From positions 1,798,001 to 1,862,000 of the forward strand of contig NZ_JAPEPI010000002.1 in assembly GCF_026340305.1 (NCBI RefSeq): a stretch of 64,000 bases of DNA. Direction: 5' to 3'. Positions 8,774 to 17,128 of this stretch are shown here, in pieces; position 1 is the stretch's first letter, and every line of letters begins with the position of its first letter. This DNA is from Streptomyces sp. NBC_01381. Its GTDB lineage: Bacteria; Actinomycetota; Actinomycetes; Streptomycetales; Streptomycetaceae. The notes beneath the pieces are model-generated. The model ran no database searches. It saw only the letters and a program-made list of their open reading frames with translations, and was not told the DNA's origin. The translations under genes were made by a program, and so were the position numbers.

Positions 8774-9739
8774 ATGCGACGAGACATACCGCCCCTCGAC
8801 GAGGTGCGCCGCATCACTCAGAAGAAGCGCGACGCGTGGTGGACCGTGCTGCTTGTCGACCCGGTCGCCACGCCTCTCGTGCGACTGACGGCCATGCGTA
8901 CACGGATCACACCGAACCAGATCACCTGGGGCGCGTTCCTGTTGGGGCTCGGCTCCGCGGCGTTCTTCGCGCTCGGTGACTGGCAGTGGCTCATCGCCGG
9001 CGCCGTCGTCTACCACCTCAGCTTCATCCTCGACTGCATGGACGGCAAGGTCGCCAGACTCACCGGCACCGGTTCGGTGTTCGGCGCCTGGCTCGACTTC
9101 GTCTTCGACCGGATCCGCGTGATGGCGTGTGCGGTGGCGCTGATGTGGGGTCAGTACGACCGCACCGGCGAGTCCCTGTACATCTGGGCCGCGGTCGCCG
9201 TGGTCGGACTCGACACGTTGCGCTACATCAACTCCCTCGAGATCTTCAAGATCCGCCACTCCATGCGCAAGCAGATCAAGGTGCGCCTGAAGGCCGCGCG
9301 GCGCGCGGAGAACCAGGCCGAGCTCGCCTTCATGGAGGATCTGCTGCGGGACAATCCCGAGGCCGACGTGGAGCAGGATCTGCAGAAGGCGCGGTCCGAG
9401 GCGGGGATTCCGGAGGCGCCGGAGGCCGCCCCCGTGGCCAAGCCTCAGGTCATCGACCTGCACCAGGAGTTCCGGCACAAGTTCCCCGCGTATCTGCGGG
9501 CGCGGTCCTTCCTGCTGCGGCACCGGATCCGTACGCATCTGGTGAGCGGGATCGAGTTCCAGATGGGTGTCTTCATGATCGGGCCGCTCTTCGACGTGGT
9601 GCTGCCGGCGACGATTGTCTCCGGGGCGCTGCTGCTGGTCTTCGAGCTGGCCATCATTTACAAGCTGCTGCTGTCCACGCGTGACTTCACGCGGACCATC
9701 GACTCCTTCGAGGAGCGGAAGGTCGTGGCCGCGGCATAG
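8774..9739 (+). CDS. CDP-alcohol phosphatidyltransferase family membrane enzyme
   Basis: The 321-residue membrane protein carries the full catalytic signature D87-x2-D90-G-x2-A-R-x8-G-x3-D108-x3-D112 of enzymes that swap CMP for an alcohol head group. There are about six hydrophobic helices. It is longer than PgsA-type synthases (~200 residues) because of a charged, Ala/Glu-rich cytoplasmic insert at about 165-235. The second substrate (glycerol phosphate, inositol phosphate or another alcohol) is not evident. The gene stands alone and ends in a strong terminator. Confidence 0.85.
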   Translation: MRRDIPPLDEVRRITQKKRDAWWTVLLVDPVATPLVRLTAMRTRITPNQITWGAFLLGLGSAAFFALGDWQWLIAGAVVYHLSFILDCMDGKVARLTGTGSVFGAWLDFVFDRIRVMACAVALMWGQYDRTGESLYIWAAVAVVGLDTLRYINSLEIFKIRHSMRKQIKVRLKAARRAENQAELAFMEDLLRDNPEADVEQDLQKARSEAGIPEAPEAAPVAKPQVIDLHQEFRHKFPAYLRARSFLLRHRIRTHLVSGIEFQMGVFMIGPLFDVVLPATIVSGALLLVFELAIIYKLLLSTRDFTRTIDSFEERKVVAAA

Positions 9740-9757
9740 GGGACCTTGCGGGGAATT

Positions 9758-9791
9758 CGCCGGACGGGCTGGAAATCCAGCCCGTCCGGCG
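9758..9791. terminator. Strong hairpin terminator; dispersed repeat
   Basis: A perfect 15-bp stem (9758-9772 with 9777-9791, loop AAAT) is followed by TTTGAG. Its right arm and tail (9777-9797) recur exactly at 35391-35411, so it is a dispersed element as well as a terminator. Confidence 0.8.
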
Positions 9792-9941
9792 TTTGAGTTC
9801 ATCTCTGTTACGGACCGGCCACGTCGAGTCAAGTGTGAGGTGGCTGTAACAATCCCCTTACATCTAAGGGCACTTGGGGCGCTTCGGCAGCTCGGTGTCC
9901 GATCTGCGGACAGGGGTCCGTTTTGTTATTACAGAACCTTG

Positions 9942-9969
9942 TTGAACAAGTCACAGGTGTATGTAGGTA
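9942..9969 (+). promoter_or_regulatory. Possible promoter of the subtilisin gene
   Basis: The 310-nt gap after the terminator holds no gene. TTGAAC (9942-9947) and TAGGTA (9964-9969), 16 nt apart, are the best promoter-like pair, which would give a leader of about 125 nt. The region is AT-richer than its surroundings. Confidence 0.3.
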
Positions 9970-10101
9970 TTGATCTGCGCGCGTCAATCAGACAGTGTTT
10001 CGTCCCAACACCCGGAGATCTTCCGGATCTCAGCAGGTGTTGCAGTGAAGTTTTGAAATCCCCCACATCCCCCCACATTCACCACGAGGAGACCCCTCTT
10101 C

Positions 10102-11310
10102 ATGGCAACTCACAAGCGCGCTCGCACGCTGAAGCTCACCGCTGCGATAGCCACGACCGCAACCGCGATCGGTGTGACCGTCTTCGCCACCTCCTTCGCC
10201 GGTGCGGCCACCCCCGCCGAGGGCAAGGTCTACGGCGCGGACGCCAAGGGTGCCGTCGCCGGCAGCTACATCGTGATGCTGGACGAGAAGGCCAACAAGG
10301 ACGCCAAGTCCGACCTGGCCGAGGAGTACGGCGGTTCGCTCAAGCGCAACTACTCCTCCGCGATCAACGGCTTCTCGGCCAAGGGTCTTTCCGAGACCGA
10401 GGCCAAGCAGCTGGCCGCCGACCCGGCCGTCGGCAAGGTCGTCCAGTCGAAGAAGTTCACCATCGACGCCACCCAGGACAACCCGCCGTCGTGGGGCCTG
10501 GACCGCATCGACCAGGCGGACACCGCGGGCGACAAGAAGTACACGTACCCGGACGCGGCCGGTGAGGGCGCCACCGCGTACGTCATCGACACCGGTGTCC
10601 GTGTCTCGCACAAGGACTTCGGCGGCCGCGCCGTCTCCGGCTTCGACGCCGTCGACAACGACGACAACGCCGACGACGGCAACGGCCACGGCACGCACGT
10701 CGCCGGCACCATCGCCGGTGAGGCGCACGGTGTCGCCAAGAAGGCGAAGATCGTCGCGGTCCGCGTCCTGGACGACCAGGGCTCCGGCACCACCGAGCAG
10801 GTCGTCGCGGGCATCGACTGGGTCACCAAGAACCACCAGGGCCCCTCGGTCGCCAACATGAGCCTCGGCGGCGGCGCCGACGAGGCCCTCGACGCCGCGG
10901 TCCAGAAGGCCATCGCGGCCGGTGTGACCTTCGGTGTCGCGGCCGGCAACGAGTCGACCGACGCCTCGCAGGGCTCGCCGGCCCGTGTGAAGGAGGCCAT
11001 CACGGTCGCCTCCTCCACCAAGGACGACGAGCAGTCTGACTTCTCCAACTACGGTGAGATCGTGGACATCTACGCCCCGGGTTCGGACATCACGTCCGCC
11101 TGGAACACCGGTGACGACGCCACCAACACCATCTCCGGTACGTCGATGGCCACCCCGCACGTCGTCGGCGCCGCCGCCGTCTACGTCGCCGCCCACCCGG
11201 ACGCCAAGCCGGACGCCGTCGCCAAGGCGCTGACCGACGGTGCGACCCCGGACAAGATCTCGAACCCGAGCGAGGGCACGCCCAACAAGCTGCTCAAGGT
11301 GGTCGAGTAG
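10102..11310 (+). CDS. Secreted subtilisin-like serine protease (S8) with I9 propeptide
   Basis: The 402-residue preproprotease has a Sec signal peptide to about Ala36 (SFAGAA), then an inhibitor I9 propeptide (about 50-125) that folds and blocks the enzyme until cleaved. The S8 domain has the full triad: Asp163 (VIDTGV), His196 (GNGHGTHVAG) and Ser348 (SGTSMATPH), with oxyanion Asn283 (AAGNES). It ends directly after the catalytic domain with no extra C-terminal domain. A GAGGAG ribosome binding site precedes the ATG. It is expected to be an extracellular general protease made with secondary metabolism or nutrient release. Confidence 0.95.
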   Translation: MATHKRARTLKLTAAIATTATAIGVTVFATSFAGAATPAEGKVYGADAKGAVAGSYIVMLDEKANKDAKSDLAEEYGGSLKRNYSSAINGFSAKGLSETEAKQLAADPAVGKVVQSKKFTIDATQDNPPSWGLDRIDQADTAGDKKYTYPDAAGEGATAYVIDTGVRVSHKDFGGRAVSGFDAVDNDDNADDGNGHGTHVAGTIAGEAHGVAKKAKIVAVRVLDDQGSGTTEQVVAGIDWVTKNHQGPSVANMSLGGGADEALDAAVQKAIAAGVTFGVAAGNESTDASQGSPARVKEAITVASSTKDDEQSDFSNYGEIVDIYAPGSDITSAWNTGDDATNTISGTSMATPHVVGAAAVYVAAHPDAKPDAVAKALTDGATPDKISNPSEGTPNKLLKVVE

Positions 11311-11363
11311 GGCACAGGGCGAACGCCCTTGTGTTGCTCCCTTGAGTAACACCCAGTGAACCG

Positions 11364-11402
11364 ACGGCCGTCGCGCCCACCCCCACGGGGCGCGGCGGCC
11401 GT
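11364..11402. terminator. GC-rich hairpin before the DUF1697 gene
   Basis: ACGGCCG-TCGCGCCC and GGGGCGCGG-CGGCCGT pair with one mismatch around an ACCCCCAC loop. It lies 53 nt after the protease stop and immediately before the next -10 box, so it probably stops read-through. Confidence 0.55.
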
Positions 11403-11416
11403 CCTATGGTGTGCGG

Positions 11417-12001
11417 ATGACGGTCAAGGCGTACGCGGCGCTCCTCCGCGGCATCAACGTGGGCGGCAAGAAGAAGGTGCCGATGGGGGAGTTGCGTACG
11501 CTGCTCGCCGGGCTCGGTCTCGGCAACGTACGCACCTATTTGCAGAGTGGCAACGCGGTCTTCACGAGTGACACCGGCGATGAGGACGCTCTGGCGGTGC
11601 GGGTCGGTGCGGCCATCGAGCAGCACTTCGGCTTCCCCGTGGACGTCCTGGTGCGCGGCGGCCCGTATCTGAAGGCGGTCGCGGACGCCTGCCCCTTCCC
11701 CGCGGAATCGCTCGAAGGCAAGCAGCTGCACGTCACGTACTTCTCCGAGCCGGTCGACGCCGCACGCCTCGACGGGATCGACCCGGCGGCCTTCCTGCCG
11801 GAGGAGTTCCGGCTCGGCGACCGCGCGCTCTATCTCTACGCTCCCGACGGCCTCGGCCGCTCCAAGCTGGGCGAGGTCCTTTCGCGCCCGGCCCTGTTCA
11901 AGGGCGTCGTCGCCACGAGCCGCAACTGGAACACCGTCGCCAAGCTGGTCGAGATGACCGGGACGACCGGGATCGCCGGGGAGCCGCACCATGACCGCTG
12001 A
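11417..12001 (+). CDS. DUF1697 family protein
   Basis: The 194-residue cytosolic protein matches DUF1697. Family marks are the AALLRGINVGGKKKVPM start, the RTYLQSGNAVF segment and the C-terminal RNWNTVAKLVEM. The biochemical role is not known. ATG 11417 is chosen over GTG 11411 because the -10-like TATGGT at 11405-11410 puts the transcript start at the ATG itself, implying a leaderless mRNA. It overlaps the next gene by 11 nt, so the two are translated together. Confidence 0.85.
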   Translation: MTVKAYAALLRGINVGGKKKVPMGELRTLLAGLGLGNVRTYLQSGNAVFTSDTGDEDALAVRVGAAIEQHFGFPVDVLVRGGPYLKAVADACPFPAESLEGKQLHVTYFSEPVDAARLDGIDPAAFLPEEFRLGDRALYLYAPDGLGRSKLGEVLSRPALFKGVVATSRNWNTVAKLVEMTGTTGIAGEPHHDR

Positions 12002-12377
12002 CCGCACGGCCGCCGTGGACGCGGCCATCGAGGCCGAACTGCGCCTGCTCGCCCCCGAGGTCCGCTCGTCGCCCGAGCTCCTCGGACAGTTGCTGCACCC
12101 TGAGTTCACCGAGTTCGGCGCCTCGGGGGCCCGCTGGGACCGGGCGTCGATCATCAAGGCGCTGACCGAGAGCACCGAGGCGGGAGCCCGCCCGCTCATC
12201 GCATCGCGCATGCGGGGCGTTCGGCTGGCGGACGACGTGGTGCACCTGACCTTCGACACGGACAGCAACGGCCGTCTGGCGCACCGCAGTTCGCTGTGGC
12301 GGCGGTACGAGGGCGAGTGGCTGCTCTGGTTCCATCAGGGGACCCCGTTCAGCGAGGAAGCCGCGGCGGAAGTCTGA
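11991..12377 (+). CDS. NTF2-like (DUF4440) small protein
   Basis: The 128-residue protein looks like the cone-shaped SnoaL/NTF2 fold family: an N-terminal helix (AAIEAELRLLAPEV), LLHPEFTEFGASGARWDR, then strands ending WRRYEGEWLLWFHQGTPF. Such proteins bind small ligands or act as simple lyases or isomerases; no catalytic residue can be assigned. The ATG lies inside the end of the DUF1697 gene, indicating coupling. Confidence 0.8.
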   Translation: MTADRTAAVDAAIEAELRLLAPEVRSSPELLGQLLHPEFTEFGASGARWDRASIIKALTESTEAGARPLIASRMRGVRLADDVVHLTFDTDSNGRLAHRSSLWRRYEGEWLLWFHQGTPFSEEAAAEV

Positions 12378-12430
12378 TCTTTACCCACGTGGCCTGGAGT
12401 GGCCGGATCCCCTGTGCGAGGCTCGACGGC

Positions 12431-13435
12431 ATGCGCTACATCATCATCGGAGCAGGGGCGATCGGCGGTACCGTGGGCGGGCGGCTCGCCGAGGCAGGGC
12501 ACGACGTGGTTCTCGTCGCGCGGGGCGCGCACCATGACGCGCTCGTGGAGAGCGGACTGCGGGTCAGCACGCCGGACGGGACGCGTACGCACCGGCTGCC
12601 CGTCGTCCGGCAGCCCGCCGACCTCGGTGAGCTGAGGGTGGACGACGTCCTGTTCCTCGCGGTGAAGACACAGGACTGCCAGGCCGCCGTCGACGCCTGG
12701 GGCGGCCGCCCGGTGGCGGGCGGCGGAACGGCGGCCGAGGTCCTTCCGCTGGTCTGCGCGCAGAACGGCGTGGAGAGCGAACGCATCGCGCTGCGCCGCT
12801 TCCGGCGGGTGTACGGCGTCTGCGTCTGGCTGCCCGCGACCCATGTCGAGCCGGGCGCGGTCTCCGCGGCGGGTGTTCCTTACACCGGCATGCTGCACAT
12901 CGGCCGCTACCCGACGGGCGAGGACGAGACGGCCCGCCTGATCGCCGCCGATCTGGAGAAGTCGAAGCTCATCGCGCCCGTCGTGCCGGACGTGATGCGC
13001 TGGAAGTACGGGAAACTCCTCTCGAACCTGGCCAACTCCATCGAAGCCGTCACGGGTCTCATCACCAGCGACGAGGCCATCGAGCTCTTCCGGCGGGCCC
13101 GTGCCGAGGGCGAGGCGGTGCTCGCCGCGGCCGGAATCGAGGCGGTCGGCGAGCAGGAGCAGAAGGAGGCCCGCGGCGACCGTATCCGCTTCGAGCCCTT
13201 CGACCGCTCGGAGCGCGGCGGCGGATCGTCCTGGCAGAGCCTGAGCCGGGGCACGGGCACCATCGAGGCGGACTATCTCAACGGCGAGATCGCCCTCCTC
13301 GGGCGGCTGCACGGTGTGCCGACGCCGGTGAACGACGCCCTGCAGAACATCGCGAACACCTTCGCGCGCGAGCGACGTACCGCGGGCTCGATGCCGGTCG
13401 CCGGCCTCGTGGCGCTGGTGGCATCCGCCGGATAG
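12431..13435 (+). CDS. Ketopantoate reductase family NADPH oxidoreductase
   Basis: The 334-residue enzyme starts with a Rossmann motif IIIGAGAIGGTVGGRL. It has the KTQD segment, the catalytic-type Lys and Asn of the family (MRWKYGKLLSNLANS, about residue 195) and a C-terminal helical domain. Ketopantoate reductases make pantoate for coenzyme A, but streptomycetes carry several paralogues and this one is not next to pan genes, so the substrate may differ. ATG 12431 was chosen because the fold begins there. Confidence 0.85.
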   Translation: MRYIIIGAGAIGGTVGGRLAEAGHDVVLVARGAHHDALVESGLRVSTPDGTRTHRLPVVRQPADLGELRVDDVLFLAVKTQDCQAAVDAWGGRPVAGGGTAAEVLPLVCAQNGVESERIALRRFRRVYGVCVWLPATHVEPGAVSAAGVPYTGMLHIGRYPTGEDETARLIAADLEKSKLIAPVVPDVMRWKYGKLLSNLANSIEAVTGLITSDEAIELFRRARAEGEAVLAAAGIEAVGEQEQKEARGDRIRFEPFDRSERGGGSSWQSLSRGTGTIEADYLNGEIALLGRLHGVPTPVNDALQNIANTFARERRTAGSMPVAGLVALVASAG

Positions 13436-13508
13436 CGCGGAATTGGCCCAGATGGGCAGAGGGGAAATGGCCCAGGGGCGTGCGCCACTGGTCACTAGTG
13501 TCGAGGAC

Positions 13509-14123
13509 ATGACGACGACCGACACCCGCATCGACTTCTACTTCGACCCGGCCTGCCCCTTCGCCTGGATCACATCGCGATGGATCCTGGAGGTCGAGCG
13601 CGCCCGCGAGCTCGACCTCCGCTTCCATGTGATGAGCCTCTACTTCCACAACACCGGCAACGAACTCCCGGACTGGTACCGCGAGTTGGTCGACAAGTCG
13701 ATCGGCCCCGTCCGGGTCGCGGCCGCCGCGGCCAAGGAGCACGGCGAGGGCGTTCTGCGGGACCTCTACACGGCTTACGGCACCCGCATCCACCAGGAGA
13801 AGTACGAGGACTTCGACCAGGTCGTCGCCGAGTCCCTGGCCGAGACGGGACTGCCCGCCGGGCTCGCGGCCGCCGCGCACGACCGCGCGTACGACGACGT
13901 GCTGCGGCTCAGCCACGACGGGGGCAGGGACCCGGAGGCCGGCGCCTACGTCGGCACGCCCACCCTCCACGTCGACGGCACCGTCTGGTTCGGCCCGGTC
14001 CTGCGGGCGATTCCGCGCGGCGACGACGCGGTGCGGCTCTTCGACAGCTTCCGCGTCCTGGCGGGCTGCCCGGACCTCTTCGAGCTGAAGCGGACCCGTA
14101 CCGGAGGCCTCGACTTCAGCTGA
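13509..14123 (+). CDS. DsbA-fold oxidoreductase, Rv2466c-like
   Basis: The 204-residue protein has the DsbA/FrnE thioredoxin fold. The active-site stretch is DPACPFAW: only Cys16 is present and the partner of the CxxC pair is Ala19. Rv2466c-type mycothiol-dependent nitroreductases normally have CPWC here, so this is a one-cysteine variant. The C-terminal GTPTLHVDG loop carries the usual cis-Pro. A TAGTGT -10 box at 13496-13501 lies seven nt before the ATG, indicating a leaderless mRNA. It overlaps the convergent GNAT gene by 8 nt. Confidence 0.8.
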   Translation: MTTTDTRIDFYFDPACPFAWITSRWILEVERARELDLRFHVMSLYFHNTGNELPDWYRELVDKSIGPVRVAAAAAKEHGEGVLRDLYTAYGTRIHQEKYEDFDQVVAESLAETGLPAGLAAAAHDRAYDDVLRLSHDGGRDPEAGAYVGTPTLHVDGTVWFGPVLRAIPRGDDAVRLFDSFRVLAGCPDLFELKRTRTGGLDFS

Positions 14124-14649
14124 CGTCCTTCGGCCGCGGGGCCGGGACGCGGGAGGTCATCAGGAGCGTGGTGCGGCCGTTGTCCTCGGGGACCGCGCGG
14201 CCCTGCTCGTAGCCCAGGCGCTTGAGGACGGCGAGCGATGCGGTGTTCTGCGCGTCGACGGTCGCGTGCACCTCGGCAAGGGCCAAGGTCTCATGGCCGT
14301 ACGAAGTGAGCAGACCGGCAAGCTCCGTGCCGAGGCCGAGCCCCCAGCTGTCCCGCGACAGGCCGTACACGATCTCGTGGCCGTCCAGCCAGGTCTCGGG
14401 CGACGGCTTGATCTCCGCGTGGCCGACATAGCGCCCCTCGTGCCGCACCGCCCAGATCGGGAAGTGGTTCTCCGCGTACACGAGAGAGAAGATCCGCCGG
14501 AACAGCGCGTGCGTCTGATCCGCGCTCTGCATCCCGTCCCCGAACCAGCGGCCCACGGCCTCGTCCTGCAGAAGGGCCACGAACTGCCCTTCGTCGGCGG
14601 CGACATAGGGCGAAAGACGCAGGCGTGCTGAACGCAGTACGGGGGTCAT
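14116..14649 (-). CDS. GNAT-family N-acetyltransferase (RimJ/RimL type)
   Basis: The 177-residue protein starts TPVLRSARLRLSPY like the RimJ/RimL branch, which acetylates protein N-termini or small amines using acetyl-CoA. The acetyl-CoA loop is around GLSRDSWGLGLGTELAGLL, and AEVHATVDAQNTASLAVLKRLGY is the usual C-terminal signature. On the minus strand TACCGT lies seven nt before this ATG, so the start was set at 14649 with a leaderless mRNA. Confidence 0.87.
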   Translation of the reverse strand: MTPVLRSARLRLSPYVAADEGQFVALLQDEAVGRWFGDGMQSADQTHALFRRIFSLVYAENHFPIWAVRHEGRYVGHAEIKPSPETWLDGHEIVYGLSRDSWGLGLGTELAGLLTSYGHETLALAEVHATVDAQNTASLAVLKRLGYEQGRAVPEDNGRTTLLMTSRVPAPRPKDVS

Positions 14650-14713
14650 CGGCGTGACGGTAGGGGCAGGAGTGACGGTTCGCAACCGGATGGCCGGGAT
14701 GCGCCCCTGTTGG

Positions 14714-16036
14714 CTATTTCGCGGCCTCTCCCCGCCACTCCCCGTCCCGCTGCGCCCACCGCACCGCGGGACGCATCGCGAGGCCGGCCCCCGCGAACAG
14801 GACCGCGAGCGCCACCCAGCCCACCGGGCCGTGCCGGACCGCCGTCAGGGTGACAAGGGCGGGGCCCGCCATCAGGCCGATCGCCGTACCCGAGTTGAAG
14901 ACTCCCTGGTAGACGCCGTGGGCGCGCGCGTCGGCGAGTTCGTAGCCGAGGGTCCAGCCCCCGGTGGAGGAGAGGACCTCCGCGAGCACCTGGATGACGG
15001 CGCCGACCACCAGGACCACCACCGCCCACACCGGCGGGAGCCCGGCCGACACCGCGAACACCGCGCAGGCCACCGCGAGCAGCACCCCCGACCTGCCCAT
15101 CGCCCGTACCGCACCCGGCACATCGGAGACGGTCCGGCTCATCCGCACCTGGAGCAGCGCCACCAGGACACAGTTGACGATCAGCAGGAGAGCCGCCGTC
15201 CAGCGCGGTGCGTCCGTGCGCTCGACGATCCAGAGGGGCAGGCCCACTTCGAGGAGCGTGTACTGGATCACGAGCACCGCGTTCAGGAGTGTCACGGCCA
15301 GATACGGCAGATCCCGCACCGCCCGCCAGCGGCTGCCCGCCTCCACGGCGGCGGCCGGCACGTCACGCCGGTGGGCCCCGAGCGGCAGGCGCGCCACCAT
15401 CAGCGCGGGCGCGGCGAACGTCAGCGCGTTCGTCACGATCACCGCGGTGTACGCGCCCCGGGTGTCCGCCTGCAGGGCGAGCGCGCCGCACGCGCCGCCC
15501 ACGCCCATGGCCACGTTCGTCACCATGCGCAGGTAGGCGCGGGACTCCACACGTGTCGCACCGGGCAGCACCTCGGCGAAGACGGCACCCATGACGCCCC
15601 GGCTCGCCTGCATCAGGCCGGTCGTGCAGACCACGGCAAGGAGGAATGCCGCGTACGACCCCACGAAGACGTAACTGAGGGTGGCGAGCCCGGTCCCGCC
15701 CCACAGCAGCGCCCCGACGCGCCTGCTGCCCCAGCGGTCGGCCGCCCGCCCCGCCGGTACGCCGGCGAGCACGCCGACCACACCGGCCACCGTCAGACCG
15801 AGTCCGACCGCGGTCGCGTCGATGCCGACGACGCGGGTGAAGTAGAGGACGCCGATGGGGTAATAGAGGCCGTTGCCGAAGGCGTTGAGGAAGGTGAGGA
15901 CGGAGAGGCGGCGCAGAATCGGGTCGGCGGGGAGGAACCCTGCGGCCTTGGTGGCACGGCCTGTTGGTTCCGGAGTCGCCGGGTTCGCTTGCCCTATCGG
16001 TTCCGGCTCCGTCGTCTCGCGTGATGGAGTGCTCAT
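14714..16036 (-). CDS. MFS transporter
   Basis: The 440-residue membrane protein has about 11-12 hydrophobic helices after a 40-residue Pro/Thr-rich tail. The conserved loop 2-3 motif appears as GVPAGRAADRWGSRRV. It is probably a proton-driven efflux pump, but the substrate is unknown. It is divergent from an ArsR-type regulator gene with an inverted repeat between them (16077-16093), the usual layout for a repressor-controlled exporter. Confidence 0.88.
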   Translation of the reverse strand: MSTPSRETTEPEPIGQANPATPEPTGRATKAAGFLPADPILRRLSVLTFLNAFGNGLYYPIGVLYFTRVVGIDATAVGLGLTVAGVVGVLAGVPAGRAADRWGSRRVGALLWGGTGLATLSYVFVGSYAAFLLAVVCTTGLMQASRGVMGAVFAEVLPGATRVESRAYLRMVTNVAMGVGGACGALALQADTRGAYTAVIVTNALTFAAPALMVARLPLGAHRRDVPAAAVEAGSRWRAVRDLPYLAVTLLNAVLVIQYTLLEVGLPLWIVERTDAPRWTAALLLIVNCVLVALLQVRMSRTVSDVPGAVRAMGRSGVLLAVACAVFAVSAGLPPVWAVVVLVVGAVIQVLAEVLSSTGGWTLGYELADARAHGVYQGVFNSGTAIGLMAGPALVTLTAVRHGPVGWVALAVLFAGAGLAMRPAVRWAQRDGEWRGEAAK

Positions 16037-16076
16037 GCGCTCACCCAACCCGCCGCCACCACCCCGGCGGCATTCA

Positions 16077-16093
16077 TTTAGCGTGCACCTAAA
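16077..16093. promoter_or_regulatory. Probable ArsR operator between MFS and regulator genes
   Basis: TTTAG-CGTGCAC-CTAAA is an inverted repeat with 5-bp arms in the 98-nt divergent region. It lies 41 nt from each start codon, placed to control both genes. Assignment to the neighbouring regulator is inference from position. Confidence 0.55.
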
Positions 16094-16134
16094 CGGTCGA
16101 ACCAGGCCGGACCAGGGGGAGGGGAGCGGGCCAG

Positions 16135-17118
16135 GTGATCACGTTCAGATTCGGCGTCGACGATCTCGCCCGTACGTCCTTCGCGTACTCACCGCTCCAG
16201 GAAGCGGCCTTCTCGCTCCGCTCCTGGCGGGACCCTGCGCGCTACCCGCATCAACGGCCCTGGCTGCGGCGGCTGCGCCCCGCCTTCGAACGGCAGGACA
16301 CCGAGCTCCTGGCCGCCCTCGTCACACCGCGCCTGTGGGTGCCCGACTTCCTCACCCCGCGCCCGGCCCGCGCCCGGTCCACCTTCGCCGAGGAGCTCGC
16401 GCTGCTTCGAGCCACCCCGCCCGAGCTGCTCGCCCCCGAATTCGCCGCCGCGTACGGGGAGTTCGACCCCATGCCACCGGTGGTGGCCGAGGGACTCGCC
16501 GACCCCGCCGCGTTCCTCACCCGTATCGCCGACGCCCTCGACGGCTACTGGAGCAGTTGCCTCGCCCCCCACTGGTGGCCCCGCGTCCAGAGCCTCATGG
16601 AGGCCGATCTCGCCTATCGGGGGAGGGTGCTCGCCGAGCAGGGCACCGGGGCCCTCTTCGCGAGCCTCGACCCGCGCCTCTCCTGGACCGGCGACGTGCT
16701 CTGCCTCGTCCAGCGGGGCGGCATGCGGCCATGGCACTCGGACGACATCCGGATCGCCGGGCGTGGCCTGGTCCTCGCCCCGACGCTCTTCGCGGGCGGC
16801 GCCCAGCCGATGATCGACAGTTCCCTGCCGCCGCTGCTCTTCTACCCCCTGCGGGGCCGCGCCGCCATCTCCGAGGAGCCGCCCCCGGTCACCGGCGACG
16901 CTCTGATCCGCCTCCTCGGCCGGGCGCGGGCCCGGCTCCTTCTCCTGCTCGCCGAGCCCGCATCCACCACCGAGCTGGCCCACCGCCTCGGCGTCACCCC
17001 GGGCGCGGTCAGCCAGCACCTCGCGGTCCTGTACGACGCCGGGCTGCTCGGCCGCACGCGTCATGGCCGCAGCGTGCGGTACAGCCGGACCGGGCTCGGG
17101 GATGAACTCTGCCGTTGA
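16135..17118 (+). CDS. DUF5937 / ArsR-type winged-helix regulator
   Basis: The 327-residue protein has a large N-terminal domain (1-255, beginning ITFRFGVDDLARTSFAYSP), which is the DUF5937 type. A C-terminal ArsR winged helix follows (about 260-325), with the recognition helix in HRLGVTPGAVSQHLAVLYDAGLL. It probably represses the divergent MFS gene and itself; the N-terminal domain may sense the ligand. It starts with GTG. No metal-binding Cys cluster is present, so it is not a metal sensor of the classic ArsR kind. Confidence 0.85.
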   Translation: MITFRFGVDDLARTSFAYSPLQEAAFSLRSWRDPARYPHQRPWLRRLRPAFERQDTELLAALVTPRLWVPDFLTPRPARARSTFAEELALLRATPPELLAPEFAAAYGEFDPMPPVVAEGLADPAAFLTRIADALDGYWSSCLAPHWWPRVQSLMEADLAYRGRVLAEQGTGALFASLDPRLSWTGDVLCLVQRGGMRPWHSDDIRIAGRGLVLAPTLFAGGAQPMIDSSLPPLLFYPLRGRAAISEEPPPVTGDALIRLLGRARARLLLLLAEPASTTELAHRLGVTPGAVSQHLAVLYDAGLLGRTRHGRSVRYSRTGLGDELCR

Positions 17119-17128
17119 GCAAGGGAGT

